The notes under the pieces are model-generated. The model ran no database searches, was not told the DNA's origin, and saw only the letters and a program-made list of their open reading frames with translations. 64,000 bases of DNA from Corynebacterium maris DSM 45190 (GTDB lineage Bacteria > Actinomycetota > Actinomycetes > Mycobacteriales > Mycobacteriaceae), in the NCBI RefSeq assembly GCF_000442645.1, contig NC_021915.1, positions 62,001 through 126,000 on the forward strand, read 5' to 3'. A program made the translations under genes and the position numbers. This document shows positions 15,965 to 24,382 of the stretch, in pieces. How positions within the stretch are numbered: the stretch's first letter is position 1; every line of letters starts with the position of its first letter.

Positions 15965-16713
15965 TGCAGAGCATTGTGGTGACGGGGGCGGCCGGCGGGC
16001 TGGGACGGGCGGTCGTCGATGAGTTCCTCGACCGCGGTTGGCTCGTCGGGGCCTACGACCTCGAGGAACCGGACGTGGCCGAGCACCCTAACCTGATCAC
16101 CGGCCGGTTGGACGTCACCGACCCGGACGCCTGGGACGCCGCACTTGCGGACTTCCACGCCCGCGCCGGGCGCATCGACGCCGTGGACAACAACGCCGGC
16201 CTGCTCATCGACGGCCCGCTACCCGACGCCGACCCGGAGAAGATCCGTCAGCTCATCGAGGTCAACGCCACCGGCGTCACCCTCGGCGCGCGGGCCTCCT
16301 TCGAGTACCTGCGCGCCACCCGCGGCACGCTGGTGAACATGGCCTCGGCCTCCGCGATCTACGGCCAGCCCGGCATCGCGGCGTATTCGGCGACGAAGTT
16401 CTACGTGGCCGGCCTCACGGAGGCGCTGAACCTGGAGTGGAAGAAGGACAAGGTCCGCGTCGTCGACGTCTGGCCCTTGTGGGCGAAGACGACGTTGGCG
16501 GACAACGGCGCCGCCAGCGTGAAAAAGCTCGGCGTGCACATCACCCCGGAGGACGTCGCCGAGGTCGTGTGGGCGGCCGTGAATCCGCCGACCCGGTGGG
16601 CGCGCGGCAAGGTGCACTACGGGGTGTCCAGGCTGGACAGGCTTATGTACCTGGGCCGGTCATTGGCCACGGACCGGATGGCGAAGAACCTGACGCGGCT
16701 GCTCGCGGGCTGA
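15964..16713 (+). CDS. Short-chain dehydrogenase/reductase (SDR)
   Basis: A 249-residue classical SDR. It has the cofactor motif TGAAGGLG (about residues 7-14), the NNAG motif, a catalytic Ser in MASASA and YSATK with the active-site Tyr and Lys. It starts right at the Rossmann strand (MQSIVVTG), which supports the ATG at 15964 and fits a leaderless transcript. It converges on the hydroxyquinol dioxygenase (3 bp between the stops). Substrate unknown; cytoplasmic. Confidence 0.85.
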   Translation: MQSIVVTGAAGGLGRAVVDEFLDRGWLVGAYDLEEPDVAEHPNLITGRLDVTDPDAWDAALADFHARAGRIDAVDNNAGLLIDGPLPDADPEKIRQLIEVNATGVTLGARASFEYLRATRGTLVNMASASAIYGQPGIAAYSATKFYVAGLTEALNLEWKKDKVRVVDVWPLWAKTTLADNGAASVKKLGVHITPEDVAEVVWAAVNPPTRWARGKVHYGVSRLDRLMYLGRSLATDRMAKNLTRLLAG

Positions 16714-16716
16714 GCG

Positions 16717-17629
16717 TCAGGCGTCGGCGGGGGCGAGGACGATGTCGAAGCGGGCCTTCGCCCAGGTCTCATCACCCAGATCACGGCCGTCCGGGGTCGG
16801 GGTGTCGGCGGGTTGCTCGTCGAAGCGTTTGATCAGCGAATCCTTGACCCCGAACACGGAGTCACCGATCTCCAGCTGCGGATCACCCTCGACGAAGATA
16901 TGGGTGACCAAGGTGCGGTGTTCCGGGGCGGTGACCATGAAATGCAGATGCGCGGCACGGATCGGGGAACGCCCCGTGGCGGCGAGCATCTTACCCACCG
17001 GCCCGTCGTGCGGGATCGGGTACGGCACCGGGGTCAACCCCCAGAACCGGTACTCGCCGTGTTCATCGGTGTACAGGTGGGCACGCGCCATGGTGCGGTC
17101 GTCGTCGTATTGGACGTCGTAGAAGCCGTCTTCGTCGCATTCCCACACCTCGATCCGCGCATTCGGCACGGGTCGGCCGTCGGTGTCGGTGACGGTGCCT
17201 TCGATCCAGGCGGGCTGGCCCTTGGCACCAAAGGAGATGTCGCCGCCGAGCTCCACCTCGGGTGCGTCGTCGACGAAGAAGGGGCCGAAGACGGTGGCTT
17301 CGGTGGCGTCTTTGTAGGCCTCGTTGTTGACCGCGATGGTCTGCATCGAGGCACCGAGGGTGTCGGAGAGCAGGACGAATTCCTGGCGTTTGTCGTCGGT
17401 GATGTGCCCGACCCGGGTCAAAAACTCGATCGCGGTGTTCCATTCCTCTTCGGTCAGGCGCACGTCGCGGATGAAGTCGTGTAGATGCACGGTCAGCGAC
17501 TGCATGATCTGCTTCAGTCGCGGGTCGTCGCAGTCGTCGAAAGGACGCGACGACCCGATCGACGAGGTCTTGTTCGACCTGGCGCTGCGCCTCGGAGACG
17601 GGGGCGGTGGGGTCGGTGGTGGCGGTCAT
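16717..17629 (-). pseudogene. Hydroxyquinol 1,2-dioxygenase with an N-terminal frameshift
   Basis: An intradiol dioxygenase expected to open hydroxyquinol to maleylacetate. From an ATG at 17505 an intact 262-residue frame carries all Fe(III) ligands: Tyr129 (GFYDVQ), Tyr162 (PYPIPHDG), His186 and His188 (HLHF). Each is 35 residues short of the numbering known for the Nocardioides simplex enzyme (164, 197, 221, 223). The missing N-terminus is present upstream in another frame, beginning at an ATG at 17629 with AGGAGG, and reads DLVDRVVASF before the frame is lost. One extra base in the AAA at 17540-17542 explains this: removing it joins ASF to DDCDDPRLKQIM. It may be a real mutation or a sequencing error. 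Confidence 0.88.
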
Positions 17630-17663
17630 GACGGGTTCCTCCTGGTGGATGGACGAGGCGGGG

Positions 17664-18734
17664 TCAGTGGATGGTGGCGGGGTCGTCGCCGTTCAGGGCG
17701 GCGGTGAGCAAGGCGGTGAGGTTTTCGGCGGTGACCTTGCGGGGGTTGTTCGCGGGTACTTTTTCCAGGATGATCTCCACGGCGTGCGGGACGCCCTCGG
17801 CGGTGAAGCCGTAGTCGGACAGTTTCTGCGGGGCGTCGACCTGGCCGCGCAGTCGCTGCAAACCCTCGAGCGCGGTGTCGGCGCCGAAAGCGGCTGCCGC
17901 GCGAGTTTCTGCCTCCGAGGCGTACGGCGCGTTGAAGGCCAGCACATAAGGCAGCACCGTGGCGTGGGTCTGGGCGTGCGGCAGGTCGAAGGTGCCGCCG
18001 AGCACATGACAGATCTTGTGGTGCAAACCGGAGCTGGCGGAGGCGAAAGACACCGCCGAGAGATACGCGCCGTACAGCGCCTCATCGCGCCCGTCGACGT
18101 CCCGGGGATCGGCGACGATCTTGGGCAGGCCGTTGCTCAGCGCCCGGATGCCTTCGGCCGCCAGCGCCGCGTTGATGGGGTTGGCCTTCGGCGCCCACAG
18201 CGAGTCGATGCAGTGGGCCATGCCGTTGAGCCCGGAGGCCACGGACATCTCCACCGGCAGGGAAAGCATGAGCTCGGAATCGTAGATCACGGTCTCCGGG
18301 AGCACGCGGGCGTCCACGCCGGTGGTCTTGCGCCCGGCTTCGGTCAGTCCCCAGACGTCGGTGGCCTCGGAGCCGGCGTAGGTGGTGGGCACCGCCACGA
18401 TGGAAATGCCCGTGGTCAACGCCACCGCCTTGGCCAGTCCGGTGGTGGAGCCGCCGCCGACGCTGACCAGCAGGTCCACGTCGTACTCGGCTGCCACGGC
18501 ACGGGCCTTCTCGGCGGTCTCGCCCGGCACGTGCATCACCACGTCAGAGTGCCAGACGGCGACCTCGATGTCCGCGGCCACCTGACGGGCCAGGTCCAGG
18601 GTGCGTTCCCCGGCGATGACCATCACATTGTTCGCGTTGAGGCGGTCGACTTCGGCGGCCAGGTTCTCCGCGGCCTGGCCGGCGCCGAAGCGGACCCGCT
18701 GGCCCAGGGTCACGTGTTCAAAGTTCAGTGCCAT
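17664..18734 (-). CDS. Maleylacetate reductase
   Basis: A 356-residue enzyme of the iron-containing alcohol dehydrogenase superfamily, matching maleylacetate reductases in length and in segments such as GGGSTTGLAKAVALTT, PTTYAGSEAT and the HHKICHVLGGTFDLPHAQTHA histidine region. It reduces maleylacetate to 3-oxoadipate with NAD(P)H, so it links hydroxyquinol ring cleavage to the CoA-transferase and thiolase genes at 6.8-12.2 kb. AAGGA precedes the start. It lies 34 bp upstream of the dioxygenase in the same operon. Confidence 0.92.
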   Translation of the reverse strand: MALNFEHVTLGQRVRFGAGQAAENLAAEVDRLNANNVMVIAGERTLDLARQVAADIEVAVWHSDVVMHVPGETAEKARAVAAEYDVDLLVSVGGGSTTGLAKAVALTTGISIVAVPTTYAGSEATDVWGLTEAGRKTTGVDARVLPETVIYDSELMLSLPVEMSVASGLNGMAHCIDSLWAPKANPINAALAAEGIRALSNGLPKIVADPRDVDGRDEALYGAYLSAVSFASASSGLHHKICHVLGGTFDLPHAQTHATVLPYVLAFNAPYASEAETRAAAAFGADTALEGLQRLRGQVDAPQKLSDYGFTAEGVPHAVEIILEKVPANNPRKVTAENLTALLTAALNGDDPATIH

Positions 18735-18866
18735 GTGTTTTCCTTGTTAGTTGCGATGAGCTGCGCAAGGTCGGTTACCGGGGGCAGGTGCAGGCGCCTT
18801 CAGTATCCACGACGTCGACGGCGCCCGCGGCGTTTCCGACGTTGACGGCGGTGGCCCGGATGGCCG

Positions 18867-19730
18867 TCAGTGACGCTCAGTCTGCCCGACCGCCGCCAGC
18901 ACCGCCTGGGCCTTGAGTATCACCGGCCGGTCGATCATCTGCCCGTCGAGCGCGGTGGCGCCGTCAGCGGCCTCGACGACCTTGCGGGCCCACGCCACGT
19001 CCTCTTCGCTGGGCGCGAAGGCCTGCGTGGCCGGATCCAACTGGGCGGGGTGGATGCACAGGATGCCACTTAACCCGTTGCTTCGTGCCGAGCGTGCGGC
19101 GTCCGCCACGACCTCCGGATCCCGGAAATTCGGGCACGGCGAGGCGATCGGCCCGGCGAGGCCCGCCGCCGCGGAGGCCAGCACCAGCTGGGCGCGGGCG
19201 TGGGCCGTGGTGGCCGAATCGACGTCGCACCCCAGGTCGGCGGCCAGGTCGATGCCGCCGAGCGCCAGCCGCACGACGCTGGCGTGCTCGGCGATCTCCA
19301 CGGCATTGAGCACGCCGCGGGCGGACTCGATCAGCGCAATGACCGGCACGTCCTCGCCCAGCTGTGCGAAGACGGCGGCTACGTCGTCCGCCGACTGCGT
19401 CTTGGCGGTCATGACGGCCAGGCGGGCGCGGGCGGCCTCGCTGAGATCGGCCAGCGCCGCCAGGTCCGCCTCGCCGGCGGGGGAGCGGGGCTCGCTGATG
19501 CGCACCACCATCCCGGAACGGTCGGTGAAGGCGGCGTCATCCTCCAAAATATCGGCCACGTTCACGCGTGCCTGCTCCTTGGCGTCGGCGGCGACGGCGT
19601 CCTCGAGGTCGGCGATGACGAGGTCTGCGTCGCCGGCCAGTGACTTCCGCACGCGGTCGGGGCGGTCGCCGGGGGAAAATAATGCTGTTTGTGCGATATT
19701 CAACATGTGGCGAAAGTGCTGGTCAGTCAT
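18867..19730 (-). CDS. CoA-ester lyase (HpcH/HpaI aldolase, CitE-like)
   Basis: A 287-residue protein of the CitE/malyl-CoA lyase group. Visible motifs are SPGDRPDRV (CoA binding), DLEDAV (metal-binding acid), VRI, IALIESARGV (catalytic/metal glutamate) and the GGIDLAADLG acid loop. It may cleave a malyl-, citramalyl- or HMG-type CoA ester. AGGAG lies upstream. It is first in the minus-strand operon before maleylacetate reductase and is divergent from the acyl-CoA dehydrogenase/MaoC pair, a trio similar in content to the mycobacterial Rv2498c-Rv2500c group linked to leucine and itaconate catabolism. That link is inference. Confidence 0.85.
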   Translation of the reverse strand: MTDQHFRHMLNIAQTALFSPGDRPDRVRKSLAGDADLVIADLEDAVAADAKEQARVNVADILEDDAAFTDRSGMVVRISEPRSPAGEADLAALADLSEAARARLAVMTAKTQSADDVAAVFAQLGEDVPVIALIESARGVLNAVEIAEHASVVRLALGGIDLAADLGCDVDSATTAHARAQLVLASAAAGLAGPIASPCPNFRDPEVVADAARSARSNGLSGILCIHPAQLDPATQAFAPSEEDVAWARKVVEAADGATALDGQMIDRPVILKAQAVLAAVGQTERH

Positions 19731-19740
19731 GATTCTCCTG

Positions 19741-19840
19741 AAATATATTTTTAGGGTATCGGCGCGATTCCCACGAACTGCTTGCGGGGTTGGGGTGGTG
19801 CCAATATATTAGGTCATACCCCACGGTGATCGCCATCACC
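19741..19840. promoter_or_regulatory. Divergent promoter region with AATATAT motifs and an inverted repeat
   Basis: The 146-bp gap between the divergent CoA-lyase and acyl-CoA dehydrogenase genes contains AAATATATTT (19741-19750), CCAATATATTAGG (19801-19813) and GGTGAT-CGCC-ATCACC (19825-19840). CCAATATAT recurs upstream of the GntR gene at 22599-22607. Such sharing suggests control of both operons by that GntR regulator. The motifs are seen; the binding is inferred. Confidence 0.4.
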
Positions 19841-19876
19841 CCCATCACATCCTGTACCCAGAGTAAGGACGACGCC

Positions 19877-21124
19877 ATGACCGCCGCAGTCAATAAGCCG
19901 GAGACCGCCGCCACCGCCGACGAGGCCGCGCAGAACGCCCGCAAGGTGCCCGGTTTCACCCAGGACGACCGCCCCGACCTGCAGCAGCTGCGTGAACAGC
20001 TGCGCAAGATCTGCGCCGAGTTTCCCAACGAGTACTGGCGTGAGGCCGACATCGAGCGTCGCTACCCGCAGGAGTTCGTCGACCGCATGACCCGGGAGCG
20101 CTACCTCGCCGCCCTGATCCCCGTCGAGTACGGCGGCCTGGGCTGGGGGATCACGGAAGCGTCGATCATCATGGAAGAGATCAACCGCTCCGGTGGTCAC
20201 GCCGCGGCCTGCCACGCGCAGCTCTACACCATGAAGGCCGTGCTCAACCACGGTTCCCAGTGGCAGAAGGACACCTACCTGCCGCGCATCGCCGATGGCT
20301 CGATCCGCCTGCAGGCGTTTTCCATCACCGAGGAAAACGCCGGTTCCAACACCTCGGAGATCGAGACCCGCGCCGTGCGCGACGGCGACGAGTGGGTCAT
20401 CACCGGGTGGAAGAACTGGACCAGCCGCCTGGATGAATCTGACCTCGCGCTGGTGCTGACCCGCACCTCCGACTACGACGAGTCCGACCGCACCGGCGGC
20501 CTGACGCTTTTCCTGATCGACCTGCGCGAGATCCGCGCGAACCAGCCGGGCGCCTTTGAGGCCCGCAAGGTGCGCACCATGTTCAACTACGCCACCAACC
20601 AGGCTCACTACCACGGCGTGCGCGTCCCGGATTCCGCCGTGGTCGGCGAGGTGGGCAAGGGGTTCCGTTACGTCATCGACGGCTGGAACATGGAGCGCAT
20701 CCTGCTGGCCGCCGAGGCTCTCGGTGACGGCTACTGGTTCATCGACCAGGCCACCGCCTACGCGAATAACCGCGAGGTCTTCGGCCAGCAGATCGGCAAG
20801 AACCAGGGCGTGCAGTTCCCGATCGCCGATGCCTACATGAAGATCCGCGCCGCCGACGCCCTGCGCTGGGAGGCCTGCGAGCTCGCCGACAAGGACGCCC
20901 CCTGCGGAGCCGAGGCGAACATGGCCAAGCACGTCGCCTCCGAGGTCAGCTGGGAGGCCGCGAACGTCTGCCTCAACACCTTCGGCGGCTACGGCTTCGT
21001 CGACACCTACAACGTGGAGCGCAAATTCCGCGAAAACCGGATGTACCAGGTCGCGCCGGTGAACAATAACCTGATCAAGGCGTTCATCGGCACCAAGGTC
21101 CTGCGCATGCCGCGCAGCTACTAG
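19877..21124 (+). CDS. Acyl-CoA dehydrogenase
   Basis: A 415-residue FAD-dependent acyl-CoA dehydrogenase. Family segments are the FAD/substrate region AFSITEENAGSNTSEIETRA, the NREVFGQQIGKNQGVQFPIAD helix and the C-terminal FGGYGFVDTYNVERKFRENRM. The site that carries the catalytic Glu in medium-chain enzymes reads MYQVAPVNNN, without the Glu. A glutamate in helix G (MERILLAAEALGDG) could replace it, as in isovaleryl-CoA dehydrogenases. AAGGA precedes the ATG at 19877. It is followed by a MaoC-like gene and is divergent from the CoA lyase. Confidence 0.87.
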   Translation: MTAAVNKPETAATADEAAQNARKVPGFTQDDRPDLQQLREQLRKICAEFPNEYWREADIERRYPQEFVDRMTRERYLAALIPVEYGGLGWGITEASIIMEEINRSGGHAAACHAQLYTMKAVLNHGSQWQKDTYLPRIADGSIRLQAFSITEENAGSNTSEIETRAVRDGDEWVITGWKNWTSRLDESDLALVLTRTSDYDESDRTGGLTLFLIDLREIRANQPGAFEARKVRTMFNYATNQAHYHGVRVPDSAVVGEVGKGFRYVIDGWNMERILLAAEALGDGYWFIDQATAYANNREVFGQQIGKNQGVQFPIADAYMKIRAADALRWEACELADKDAPCGAEANMAKHVASEVSWEAANVCLNTFGGYGFVDTYNVERKFRENRMYQVAPVNNNLIKAFIGTKVLRMPRSY

Positions 21125-21160
21125 GAACCTCAGGCTTATCGACGAAAGGACATTTCTCCC

Positions 21161-21712
21161 ATGACCGATCAGAACAAGGTGCCCGTGGAGGGCTGGCGCG
21201 GACGCTTCTTCGAGGACTTCGACGTCGGCGACGTCTACCGCCACCCGTTGGGTCGCACCGTGATGGACGTCGACAACAGTTGGATGACGCTGTTGACGCA
21301 AAACACCGCGCCCATCCACTTCGACCGGCACTACTCCTCGCAGACCGAGTTCGGCCAACCGTTGGTGGACTCCACGTTCACCCTGGCGCTGGTCACCGGC
21401 CAGTCCGTCACGGACATCTCCATGAACGTGATGGCCAACCTCGGCTGGGACCGGGTACGCCTGCCCAACCCCGTCTACGAGGGCGACACCATCTACTCCG
21501 AGACTGAGGTCTTGAGTAAGCGCGAGTCGAAGTCGCGCCCGAACGTCGGCTTGGTCACCGTGCGCACCATCGGTTTCAACCAGGAGGGCACCATCGTGAT
21601 CACCTTCGAGCGCACCATCATGGTGTATAAGCGCGGCCAGGGTCCGGGGCACGCTTCGGTGGAGCCGAAGTGGGACGAGCGCGCCCGGAAGGCCGCCGGC
21701 ATCGAGGAGTAG
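21161..21712 (+). CDS. MaoC-like dehydratase (hot-dog fold)
   Basis: A 183-residue MaoC-family protein. The active-site region reads TAPIHFDRHYSSQTEFGQPLVDSTF, containing the Asp/His-type hydratase signature (HFD), followed by the glycine-rich hot-dog strand pattern. It probably hydrates the enoyl-CoA made by the preceding dehydrogenase, producing a 3-hydroxyacyl-CoA that the divergent CoA lyase could cleave. It is 36 bp downstream of the dehydrogenase with GAAAGGA upstream. The exact substrate is unknown; mesaconyl-CoA or a methylglutaconyl-CoA would fit the gene trio. Confidence 0.82.
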   Translation: MTDQNKVPVEGWRGRFFEDFDVGDVYRHPLGRTVMDVDNSWMTLLTQNTAPIHFDRHYSSQTEFGQPLVDSTFTLALVTGQSVTDISMNVMANLGWDRVRLPNPVYEGDTIYSETEVLSKRESKSRPNVGLVTVRTIGFNQEGTIVITFERTIMVYKRGQGPGHASVEPKWDERARKAAGIEE

Positions 21713-21849
21713 GTCGGCGTTGCTTGCGCGTAGGTGCGGCACGGGGAGGTGGGTTCCCGTACCGCACCTTTCCTGTGATTCCCCCTGCATTTCCCGGCAG
21801 TAGGGGAGATTTCTGTACCCGCGCCTCCCGTGGTGTTTCTCCCGGTCGG

Positions 21850-22503
21850 CTATTCGAAGGCCTGCGCTAGCAGCCGCCCCGCGTTGGTCATGTGCTCCGC
21901 CATGGCCTCCCGGGCGGCGTCGGCGTCGCGCGCCCGAAACGCCGCCAGGATCGCCTCGTGATCTTGGGCGGACGCCGCGTCCCAGCCTTCGACTTCCACG
22001 TAGAACGAACGCGGTATATACCGAGCCACAATCCCTAAGATCTGCGCGAGCTTCGGGGAGTCGCCCAACTGCGTGATCAGCCGGTGGAAGGCGTGGTTAC
22101 GTTCCTCGGCGCGGTCCCGGTCTTTCCGACGCTCTGCCGCCATCAGCTCGTAATGCACGGCCTCCAGTTCGTCGACGTCTGTCTCGGTGGCGTTGCGCAC
22201 CGCCCGGAAAGTCAGTTCCCCCGCGAGAAAGGCATGTGCGGTGAAAATGTCGCGCAGGTCGTCGGCCGTCAACGGGGCCACGACGAAACCCACCCCCTGC
22301 GTGCGGTTCAGGAAGCCCTCGGTGCGCAGCGCCTGCAGCGCCTCCCGCGCCGGGGTCTGGGAAATGCCCAGTTCCCGGCCCACGTCCTCCGGACGGACCG
22401 TGGTGCCGGGCACGAGTTTCTTAGACAGGATGTCCTCACGTACGCGGGCCGCGGCCTTCGCGGCGAGCGAGCCACGCTTGGTGGCGGCGGTCTGGTCGGG
22501 CAT
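21850..22503 (-). CDS. GntR-family regulator, FadR subfamily (FCD domain)
   Basis: A 217-residue regulator: N-terminal winged HTH (about 15-75, including RPEDVGRELGISQTPAREAL) and an FCD ligand domain with likely metal-ligand residues (HYEL, NHAFHRLI, DHEAI). FCD-type GntR proteins often sense carboxylates or acyl-CoA and repress the neighbouring catabolic operon. The start at 22503 has AGGAG upstream and ends a spurious longer frame. It faces the acyl-CoA dehydrogenase/MaoC operon, with a shared CCAATATAT motif. Confidence 0.87.
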   Translation of the reverse strand: MPDQTAATKRGSLAAKAAARVREDILSKKLVPGTTVRPEDVGRELGISQTPAREALQALRTEGFLNRTQGVGFVVAPLTADDLRDIFTAHAFLAGELTFRAVRNATETDVDELEAVHYELMAAERRKDRDRAEERNHAFHRLITQLGDSPKLAQILGIVARYIPRSFYVEVEGWDAASAQDHEAILAAFRARDADAAREAMAEHMTNAGRLLAQAFE

Positions 22504-22598
22504 GGGGCGCTCCTGGGGGTCGGGGTGGTGCACGGCGACTATATCCACCCTAGGGTCGAGGTGGTGAATAGGGGTATTCCAGGGATATCGAGTAATTA

Positions 22599-22609
22599 CC
22601 AATATATCG
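22599..22609. promoter_or_regulatory. CCAATATATCG motif upstream of the GntR gene
   Basis: This motif repeats the CCAATATAT found at 19801-19809 in the divergent promoter region of the CoA-lyase and acyl-CoA dehydrogenase operons. It lies about 100 bp upstream of the GntR start and could be an autoregulatory site. Confidence 0.35.
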
Positions 22610-22745
22610 TTGACGCAAATCGTGACTTGAGGCCCGCTGCCGGACTGAATTGGCTGGCGCTGGTACGACTCTCCCGCTCGACATTTCCCCGGGCTTGTCC
22701 GACAAGAGAATCTCGCGCGGCCAACGAAATTACACATACCTCGGC

Positions 22746-22919
22746 ATGATCGGCGGCATTCTCCTCTCCGCCACCAAGCGCGCAACCTGGGAGCAGATCC
22801 AGGATAAGGTCGCCTCGCTGGCCGGGGAGGGCCGAACCTGCGAACGCGCGGAACACGCCCGCGGCCAGGCATTGGACACTCGCACGAGGATGGTGTCCGC
22901 GCTGGTGCCCGTCAGCTGA
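22746..22919 (+). CDS. Doubtful 57-residue ORF or remnant
   Basis: An ATG at 22746 opens a 57-codon frame (begins MIGGILLSATKRATWEQIQDK) without a convincing ribosome binding site. The composition is protein-like in the first half but Arg/Glu-rich afterwards. It occupies the otherwise empty 549 bp between the GntR and Fic genes. It may be the remnant of a lost gene or chance. The remainder of the gap holds the GntR promoter and the inverted repeats near 22963-23037. Confidence 0.25.
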   Translation: MIGGILLSATKRATWEQIQDKVASLAGEGRTCERAEHARGQALDTRTRMVSALVPVS

Positions 22920-22962
22920 GACGGGGGCAAGGTTAAGGGTTAGCTGCTCCCTTAGGCGCAAA

Positions 22963-22993
22963 GTTGTAAAGGATAAGGCTTATCCTTTACAAC
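22963..22993. repeat. 31-bp inverted repeat upstream of the fic gene (IR1)
   Basis: GTTGTAAAGGATAAG and its exact reverse complement flank a single central base. Its core AAGGATAA/TTATCCTT is repeated in the next inverted repeat. It lies 60-90 bp upstream of the Fic start and is an operator or strong hairpin candidate. Confidence 0.7.
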
Positions 22994-22998
22994 AAGCG

Positions 22999-23037
22999 CC
23001 GCAGTGCCAAGGGTAAGAGTTATCCTTGGCACTGCGG
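22999..23037. repeat. 39-bp inverted repeat upstream of the fic gene (IR2)
   Basis: The left arm CCGCAGTGCCAAGGGTAA pairs with the right arm TTATCCTTGGCACTGCGG with one G:T-compatible mismatch and a three-base centre. It shares the AAGGRTAA/TTATCCTT core with IR1 and ends 15 bp before the Fic start codon, so it overlaps the expected promoter and 5' leader. Confidence 0.7.
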
Positions 23038-23052
23038 ATGGGGGAGGAATTC

Positions 23053-24351
23053 ATGGCTGAATGGGTGGAACGGCAGTGGATCCCAATTGGCGGATCAGGA
23101 CTGGGCAGGAGAGCTCGGGTGGGAGGGAAGTATCAGGCTTTTTGCCCTGACCCACTGGGAAGCCGGGGTCTCAGCCTGCCTACTGAACTGTCTAGATCCG
23201 CGAGTCGAACCGAGCAGAAAATCTTGGAATTATCGGACCGGGGAACACGTCGCCAGTCCGATTCAGGTGCAGGCTTGGAGGGCATCGCCAGATTTTTACT
23301 GCGTTCGGAAGCGATTTCTTCGTCGAGAATCGAGGGAATGGCCCCCGGCCCGGACAAGGTTGCCATTGCGGAATTGACGGCCAAAGACACAGGAGCCCGT
23401 GTGGCCAGCGTGCCTCAGTTAGTCGCCAACAACGTCTCTGTCCTTCAGCAGATGAGCGGTCAACTCCATGAGGCGGATGAGATGACTGTGGAGGACATTG
23501 TCGCTGCACAAGCGCTGCTATTAGGGGATCTCGATAACAGTGGCCTGCGGGAAAAGCAGAATTGGATCGGCGGGTCCTCCTACTCCCCGTTGGAGGCGGA
23601 GTTCGTTCCGCCGCCACCTGAACGCGTTACGGAATTGATGGATGACCTCGTCGACTATCTCAATGGGGCCACACACGGTGCGGTCATCCAGGCGGCGATG
23701 GTCCACGCCCAATTTGAAACGATCCATCCTTTCGCCGACGGTAACGGCAGGGTCGGACGCGCCCTGATCCACGCGGTCCTGCAACGAAGGGGGCTGGTGG
23801 ATTCGCCGGTTCTTCCCATCAGCATGATTTTAGGGACGTGGTCGGACCGGTACGTGCACGGTTTAACACGCTTCCGCGACACGACGCCGGATTCCACGGG
23901 TGTTCTCGAGTGGATTGACATATTTGTCCAGGCGACCGCTGAGGCGGCAGATCATGCCCAACGAATGGCTGGGGAGTTGGAATCTCTCCGGCAGGAATGG
24001 CGGGAGAGGGTCGCTGATCACCGTCGTCAGCAGGGAAAAACCAGAGGTCTGCGGACGGACTCCATGGGGTGGAAGATCCTGGAGAACTTACCTGATCACC
24101 CCCTTCTGACCGGGCCAGTGGCAGCGGAGGTGTTCGGCACGTCTCGGACCTCGGCAGGGAAGGCTCTGGAGAGCCTTGTGGAAGCGGGAGTGTTGCGCAA
24201 AAAGTCTATCGATCGAGGCGTCACCGGCTATCTCGCTGACGAGGTCTTCGACCTGATCACCATAGCGGAGCGTCGGCTAGCCAGCACCAGGTTCGATACC
24301 GCGGTGGCCCCGCCGACCGCACGGGCGGTGCCGGAACTTCCTGACCGCTGA
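23053..24351 (+). CDS. Class II Fic-domain protein (probable AMP transferase) with C-terminal winged helix
   Basis: A 432-residue Fic protein. The catalytic motif HPFADGNGRVGR (225-236) is complete. The autoinhibitory motif of class II enzymes, S-x-x-x-E-G, is present as Ser90...Glu94-Gly95 in the N-terminal region, so the enzyme regulates itself without a separate antitoxin. A C-terminal winged-helix-like segment (about 340-415, GPVAAEVFGTSRTSAGKALESLVEAGVL) suggests DNA binding. The start at 23053 has GGGGAGG upstream. Two inverted repeats just upstream with a shared AAGGATAA core are plausible targets of that domain. The target protein to be AMPylated is unknown. Confidence 0.87.
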   Translation: MAEWVERQWIPIGGSGLGRRARVGGKYQAFCPDPLGSRGLSLPTELSRSASRTEQKILELSDRGTRRQSDSGAGLEGIARFLLRSEAISSSRIEGMAPGPDKVAIAELTAKDTGARVASVPQLVANNVSVLQQMSGQLHEADEMTVEDIVAAQALLLGDLDNSGLREKQNWIGGSSYSPLEAEFVPPPPERVTELMDDLVDYLNGATHGAVIQAAMVHAQFETIHPFADGNGRVGRALIHAVLQRRGLVDSPVLPISMILGTWSDRYVHGLTRFRDTTPDSTGVLEWIDIFVQATAEAADHAQRMAGELESLRQEWRERVADHRRQQGKTRGLRTDSMGWKILENLPDHPLLTGPVAAEVFGTSRTSAGKALESLVEAGVLRKKSIDRGVTGYLADEVFDLITIAERRLASTRFDTAVAPPTARAVPELPDR

Positions 24352-24382
24352 TCTGTGGCGGGGCATCCGCCCAGCCAGGACG

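Noticed and set aside
17521..17560. Programmed frameshifting or phase variation in the hydroxyquinol dioxygenase gene
   Set aside because: The tract is only three identical bases, with no slippery heptamer or strong downstream structure noticed; mutation or sequencing error is simpler.
19814..21790. 658-codon open frame on the minus strand across the acyl-CoA dehydrogenase and MaoC genes
   Set aside because: It is a shadow caused by GC-rich codon use: rich in Val, Gly, Asp and His with no recognisable domain, and opposite two well supported genes.
22596..22961. 121-codon minus-strand frame between the GntR and Fic genes
   Set aside because: No ribosome binding site, mixed composition, and it runs through the regulatory repeats region without a recognisable domain.
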